A stretch of DNA of 9,046 bases from an uncultured Sutterella sp. (GTDB lineage: Bacteria > Pseudomonadota > Gammaproteobacteria > Burkholderiales > Burkholderiaceae_F), in contig CAJKCQ010000078.1 in the NCBI GenBank assembly GCA_905198475.1, positions 1 to 9,046 on the forward strand, read 5' to 3'. Shown piece by piece: positions 5,765 through 9,046 of this stretch (positions are counted from its first letter, which is position 1; each line of letters opens with the position of its first letter). Position numbers and translations under genes: made by a program. The notes below the pieces were generated by a model. The model was given only the letters and a program-made list of their open reading frames with translations. It searched no databases and was not told where the DNA came from.

Positions 5765-6583
5765 ATGACCGATCAACAGAAGAACAACAACACGAACCCG
5801 GGCGCGGCCGGACTCGAGGTGCGCGGCCTCACCGTCGCCTACGGCGCGCAGACGGTGCTCGAGGACCTCTCCTTCTCCCTTTCCCCCGGTGCGTCGCTCG
5901 CGATCGTGGGCGAATCGGGGTGCGGCAAGACCACGCTCCTCACGACCCTCGCGGGGCTCCTCACGCCGCGCTCGGGGTCGATCCGCTGGCGCACGGCCGA
6001 CGAGAAGGACATCCCGCGGCTCCACTCGAGCTTCGTCTGGCAGGGCCTCGGGCTCTTCCCCTGGAAGACGGTGCGCGAGAACCTCGCGCTCCCCTTTGAA
6101 CTCAAAAACGCCGTCGTGCCGCGGGACGAAGCACCCGCGCGGGTCGACGCGATGCTCTCGGAACTCGGCCTCAAGGGACTCGAAGACCGCTGGCCCGCGC
6201 AGCTCTCGGGCGGTCAGAGGCAGCGCCTCGCCCTCGGGCGGGCGCTCATCGCCGATCCCGAGGTGCTCTTCATGGACGAACCCTTTTCGGCGCTCGACGC
6301 CCTGCGCCGCGAGCGGCTCCAGGACTTCCTCGCCGAGCTCAGAGTCCGCCGGCCCGTCACGATGATCTTCGTCACGCACGACATCACCGAGGCGGTCTTC
6401 CTCGCCTCGCACGTGCTGCTCCTCGCGGCCAATCCCCCGCGCCTGATCGAGCTCTATGAAAACCCCGCCTGGGTGCCCGAACTCCAGAGCGCCCGCCGCG
6501 AAGACCCGGCCTTCGTCGAGGCCGCCCGCCACGTGCACGCCGAGCTTCTCGGCGCTTGCGCCAAAAGGGAGGCCGCGCGATGA
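5765..6583 (+). CDS. ABC transporter ATP-binding protein, NitT/TauT (SsuB-like) family
   Basis: This 272-residue cytoplasmic ATPase would power an importer of the nitrate/sulfonate/taurine type. All motifs are intact: Walker A GESGCGKTT (49-57), Q-loop Gln93 in WQGLGLFPWKTV, signature LSGGQ (147-151), Walker B VLFMDEP (167-173) with Glu172, D-loop SALD (175-178) and switch VTHD (203-206, His205). FPWKTVRENLALP is the form typical of this family. The ATG at 5765 is chosen because the extra 24 residues from 5693 overlap leader sequence. Ribosome binding looks weak (GAG, then T6). The gene lies behind the ruined binding-protein gene and overlaps the permease start by four bases (ATGA). The catalytic core shows no sign of decay. 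Confidence 0.9.
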   Translation: MTDQQKNNNTNPGAAGLEVRGLTVAYGAQTVLEDLSFSLSPGASLAIVGESGCGKTTLLTTLAGLLTPRSGSIRWRTADEKDIPRLHSSFVWQGLGLFPWKTVRENLALPFELKNAVVPRDEAPARVDAMLSELGLKGLEDRWPAQLSGGQRQRLALGRALIADPEVLFMDEPFSALDALRRERLQDFLAELRVRRPVTMIFVTHDITEAVFLASHVLLLAANPPRLIELYENPAWVPELQSARREDPAFVEAARHVHAELLGACAKREAAR

Positions 6584-7338
6584 ATCCGATCCTCCATTCG
6601 CTCGCCGTCCGCTACGCCTGCGGCACGGCCGCGCTTCTCGCCCTCTGGGCCTTGGGGAGCGCCGCCCTCGGGCCTGAAATCCTCCCCGATCCCTTCGACG
6701 CCCTCGCGGGCTTCGCCGCGGCATTGGGCACCGCGGAGTTTCTCCACCACGTGGGGCTCTCGACGCTGCGCCTCACGGCAGCCCTCGTGGTCGCGGTCCT
6801 CACGGGCTATCCGCTGGGGCTCCTCTTCGGGCGCTCCAAGGCCGCCGACTGGCTCGGTGCCCCCGTCACCTTCATCACGCTCCCGCTCCCGAAGATCGTG
6901 CTGCTGCCGGTCTTCTTCACGGTGTTCGGGCTCGGAGACGCGTCGCGCGTCCTCTTGATCGCCCTCGCCACGGGCTTTCAGATCCTCGTGATCGTGCGTG
7001 AGACGGCGCTCGCGCTCGACCCCGCCTATGCGGCGTCCCTGAAGTCCATGGGCGCAACGCGTTGGGAGCTCGTGCGCCACGTCTACCTCCCGGCTTCGCT
7101 CCCGTCGCTCTTCACGGCCTTGAAGGCGTCGTCAGGCACCGCGATGGCGGTCCTCTTCCTTGCGGAGTCCTTCGCCACGGACGCGGGCCTCGGATGGCTC
7201 ATCATGGACGCCTGGGGCATGGGCGACATCGAGCGGATGTTCGTCGGCATCCTCGGCATGAGCCTTCTCGGCCTTCTGCTCTACGCGGTGCTGGGTTTGG
7301 GCGAGCGGTTCTTCTGCCGCTGGCAGCTGAAGCGGTGA
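6580..7338 (+). CDS. ABC transporter permease, NitT/TauT (SsuC-like) family
   Basis: This 252-residue inner-membrane permease has the binding-protein-dependent transport fold. Hydrophobic stretches at about 11-30, 61-84, 95-117, 123-140, 176-200 and 220-242 fit six helices. The EAA loop that docks onto the ATPase is YAASLKSMGATRWELVRHVY (150-169), with the conserved Gly158 and the following LPASLP. PLPKIVLLPVF (102-112) is characteristic of SsuC/TauC relatives. The ATG overlaps the ATPase stop (ATGA) and is preceded by GGGAGG seven bases away, so the two are translationally coupled. The gene ends 33 bases before a strong terminator. The substrate is not predictable, especially as the binding protein is broken. 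Confidence 0.9.
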   Translation: MNPILHSLAVRYACGTAALLALWALGSAALGPEILPDPFDALAGFAAALGTAEFLHHVGLSTLRLTAALVVAVLTGYPLGLLFGRSKAADWLGAPVTFITLPLPKIVLLPVFFTVFGLGDASRVLLIALATGFQILVIVRETALALDPAYAASLKSMGATRWELVRHVYLPASLPSLFTALKASSGTAMAVLFLAESFATDAGLGWLIMDAWGMGDIERMFVGILGMSLLGLLLYAVLGLGERFFCRWQLKR

Positions 7339-7371
7339 AGCACTCACTGCGCACATTCGACAAAGGGCAAA

Positions 7372-7403
7372 AAGGGGAGTTCCGCCGCAACGGAGCTCCC
7401 CTT
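7372..7403. terminator. Bidirectional intrinsic terminator between permease and rmuC
   Basis: A 13-bp stem (7372-7384 with 7391-7403; one T-G wobble) surrounds a 6-base loop. On the minus strand it is followed by a T5 run (complement of 7369-7373), a good intrinsic terminator for rmuC, which ends at 7460. On the plus strand the tail is pyrimidine-rich (CTTCTT) and less ideal, serving the ABC operon that ends at 7338. The position between converging genes supports the call. Confidence 0.85.
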
Positions 7404-7459
7404 CTTCACATTTCCGTTGAAGGCCGATTGGGTCTCGACCCGCAGGATCGTCAGGACGC

Positions 7460-8986
7460 TCAGGCCGAGGCGTGCGGCGCGTTGGAGGCCGCGCTCTCCT
7501 CCCGGGCCTTGGGAGCCGCGCTCTCGAACGCATCGGCGGCGGGCGCTTTGACGGCGCCAACAGAGAGCGCCTTCGGCGCATCTGCGAAGAGCGCCGCCCC
7601 ATCCTCGGGGCCGTCCGCCATCGACTCGATCGTGCGCATCCGCTCGCCCATGCGGCGGCTCTTCGCCGACATCGCTTCGAGCGAGGACTGCGCCTCGCGG
7701 AACTTCTTCTCCACCAGTTCGAACTGCTTCGTGAAGCCTCCGAACTCGGTCTTCACCTCGGTGAGGATCCGCCAGACCTCGACGCTGCGCTTCTCCATCG
7801 CGAGGGTCATGAAGCCCATGAGGAGGCTGTTGAGGAGCGCCGTGATCACGGTCGGGCCCGCGGGCGTCACGCGCAGCTCGCGCTGCAGCCGGTCGGCGAG
7901 CCCCGGAATCCGGAGCGCCTCGGCGTAGAGGCCTTCCGAAGGCAGGAACATCACCGCGAAGTCCGTCGTAACGGGCGGGCGCACGTACTTCTCGCGGATC
8001 GACTTTGCCTGCTTGACGATCGCCCGTTCGAGCCCCTTCCGGGCGTCGGCCACGGCCGCCGCATCCCCGGCGCGGAACGCCTCTTCGAGAAGCTCCCAGT
8101 CTTCGAGCGGGAACTTCGAGTCGATCGGAAGCCAGCAGGGCGCGCCGGCGTCCCGCCCGGGGAGCCTTACGGCAAAGTCCACGCGTTCGCGCGACGCGGG
8201 GTCGAGCTGCACCTGCGCGCCGAACTGACCCGGAGCAAGCACTTCCTCCAGAATCGCCTGCAGCTGCACTTCACCGAAGGTACCGCGGGTCTTGACGTTC
8301 GCGAGCACGTTCTGCAGGCGCGAGACGCTCTGCGCCATCTGCCGCATTTCTCCGAGTCCCGACTCCACGAGCCCGAGCTTCTCGTCCACCCGGCGGAAGC
8401 TCGCCGAGAGACGGTCCGTGAGCGTGCGCTCGAGCTTCTCCTCGACGGTCGAGCGCATCGCCTCGAGCTTCTGCGCGTTCTCCGCGCGCACCTTTTCGAG
8501 CGCCGCGTCCACGGTACCGCGCACCTCCCTCAACTCCGCGTTGAGCCGGGTGCCGAGCCCCTCGGCCGACCGGGCGTTCGTCTCCAAAACCTTCGCGAAC
8601 CGCGCGTCCACCATGCCCTGGAGGTTGAGGAACTCCTTGGAGAGCGTGGCGTTCATGCGCTCGAGCTCCCCCCGCGCCGCAGCGCTCCACTGCCCCATCG
8701 CGTCGCCCGAGCGCTTCTGCTCGGCCGTGACGTAGGCGAGAAGGCTCGAGACCGCGGTCGTGAGCCGCGCGTCCGTCTGTCCGATCTGCGCGGAGAGCTC
8801 ACGCTTCACGCCGGCGACGCCCTCGATCAGGGCGTCGCGGAAGTCGTCCGCCTCTTCGCGCTCGGCCGCACGGCGGCGGGTCTCTCCGGCAACAAGAAGA
8901 ATCAATGCGCAGAGCGCCGCGAGGATGAGGACCGCAAGGAGGACTACTGCGTAGAGAAGGTAGGGATTCGAGGCGACGGACGACAT
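7460..8986 (-). CDS. rmuC: DNA recombination protein RmuC
   Basis: RmuC is a membrane-anchored, coiled-coil protein with a nuclease-like domain, implicated in limiting inversions at short repeats. This copy has 508 residues from the ATG at 8986. An N-terminal membrane helix (about 8-33) is followed by a long charged helical region, probably coiled coil (about 36-222), then the conserved domain (about 225-445) with RGTFGEVQL (234-242), LPIDSKFPLED (286-296) and FLPSEGLYAEAL (347-358). The conserved Asp and Lys in DSKFPLED are of the PD-(D/E)XK type. The tail (about 455-508) is Ala-rich and probably disordered. The start is uncertain: GTG at 9001 is in frame, neither start has a clear Shine-Dalgarno, and the frame stays open to the window edge. 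Convergent with the ABC operon across a shared terminator. Confidence 0.9.
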   Translation of the reverse strand: MSSVASNPYLLYAVVLLAVLILAALCALILLVAGETRRRAAEREEADDFRDALIEGVAGVKRELSAQIGQTDARLTTAVSSLLAYVTAEQKRSGDAMGQWSAAARGELERMNATLSKEFLNLQGMVDARFAKVLETNARSAEGLGTRLNAELREVRGTVDAALEKVRAENAQKLEAMRSTVEEKLERTLTDRLSASFRRVDEKLGLVESGLGEMRQMAQSVSRLQNVLANVKTRGTFGEVQLQAILEEVLAPGQFGAQVQLDPASRERVDFAVRLPGRDAGAPCWLPIDSKFPLEDWELLEEAFRAGDAAAVADARKGLERAIVKQAKSIREKYVRPPVTTDFAVMFLPSEGLYAEALRIPGLADRLQRELRVTPAGPTVITALLNSLLMGFMTLAMEKRSVEVWRILTEVKTEFGGFTKQFELVEKKFREAQSSLEAMSAKSRRMGERMRTIESMADGPEDGAALFADAPKALSVGAVKAPAADAFESAAPKAREESAASNAPHASA

Positions 8987-8991
8987 GAATT

Positions 8992-9022
8992 GAGTGATCA
9001 CTCTCCGGCCTGAAGGCCGGAG
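8992..9022. promoter_or_regulatory. Palindrome and hairpin just upstream of rmuC
   Basis: GAGTGATCACTC (8992-9003) is a perfect 12-base palindrome. Next to it CTCCGGCC (9003-9010) and GGCCGGAG (9015-9022) form an 8-bp stem with loop TGAA. The pair lies 6 to 36 bases before the rmuC ATG. The palindrome could be an operator, and the hairpin could be the end of an upstream transcript. No T-run follows on the minus strand. Function is not determined. Confidence 0.35.
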
Positions 9023-9046
9023 CTTCTTGATTCGCTGAGCCTCGCG

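Noticed and set aside
7472..9013. Plus-strand open frame of 513 codons opposite rmuC
   Set aside because: It mirrors rmuC almost exactly. Its translation is Arg/Leu/His-rich low-complexity, typical of an antisense shadow.

Overview
This is a GC-rich, densely coded chromosomal window that looks like a betaproteobacterium, perhaps a gut Burkholderiales such as Sutterellaceae. The case rests on a BamC lipoprotein of betaproteobacterial style, the high-GC codon use and the Gram-negative gene set. The genus is an inference and cannot be settled from the sequence alone.

Layout. Bases 1-55 (minus strand) are the 5' tip of a group II intron whose body lies beyond the left edge. It sits just past a run of stem-loops (63-171) that follow a SlyD-like FKBP prolyl isomerase (198-830, minus). 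Continuing rightward, all on the minus strand, are a RhtB/LysE-family exporter (923-1585), a DUF805 membrane protein (1648-2112), a small protein with a SHOCT-like tail (2130-2471) and the outer-membrane assembly lipoprotein BamC (2507-3679). BamC has an extended -10 promoter candidate at 3768-3776. Transcription of this block runs leftward: bamC, SHOCT protein, DUF805 protein, exporter, slyD. Gaps are 35, 17, 62 and 92 bases. A second leftward pair follows: a site-2 protease of family M50 (4421-5077) and, 14 bases downstream of it, a class I SAM methyltransferase (3831-4406).

The right half holds a plus-strand NitT/TauT-type ABC importer. Its substrate-binding protein gene is wrecked (about 5167-5689: start missing, several frameshifts, probable internal deletion). 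The ATPase (5765-6583) and permease (6580-7338) are intact and overlap by ATGA. A 13-bp bidirectional terminator (7372-7403) separates this operon from the convergent rmuC gene (7460-8986, minus), whose start lies near an 8-bp hairpin and a 12-base palindrome at the right edge.

Most of the window is ordinary housekeeping: envelope biogenesis, folding, transport and DNA maintenance. The two most notable items are the group II intron placed directly behind a hairpin after slyD, as expected of class C introns, and the ABC importer that has lost its binding protein. I found no CRISPR array, tRNA, rRNA, transposase or evident undescribed defence system.
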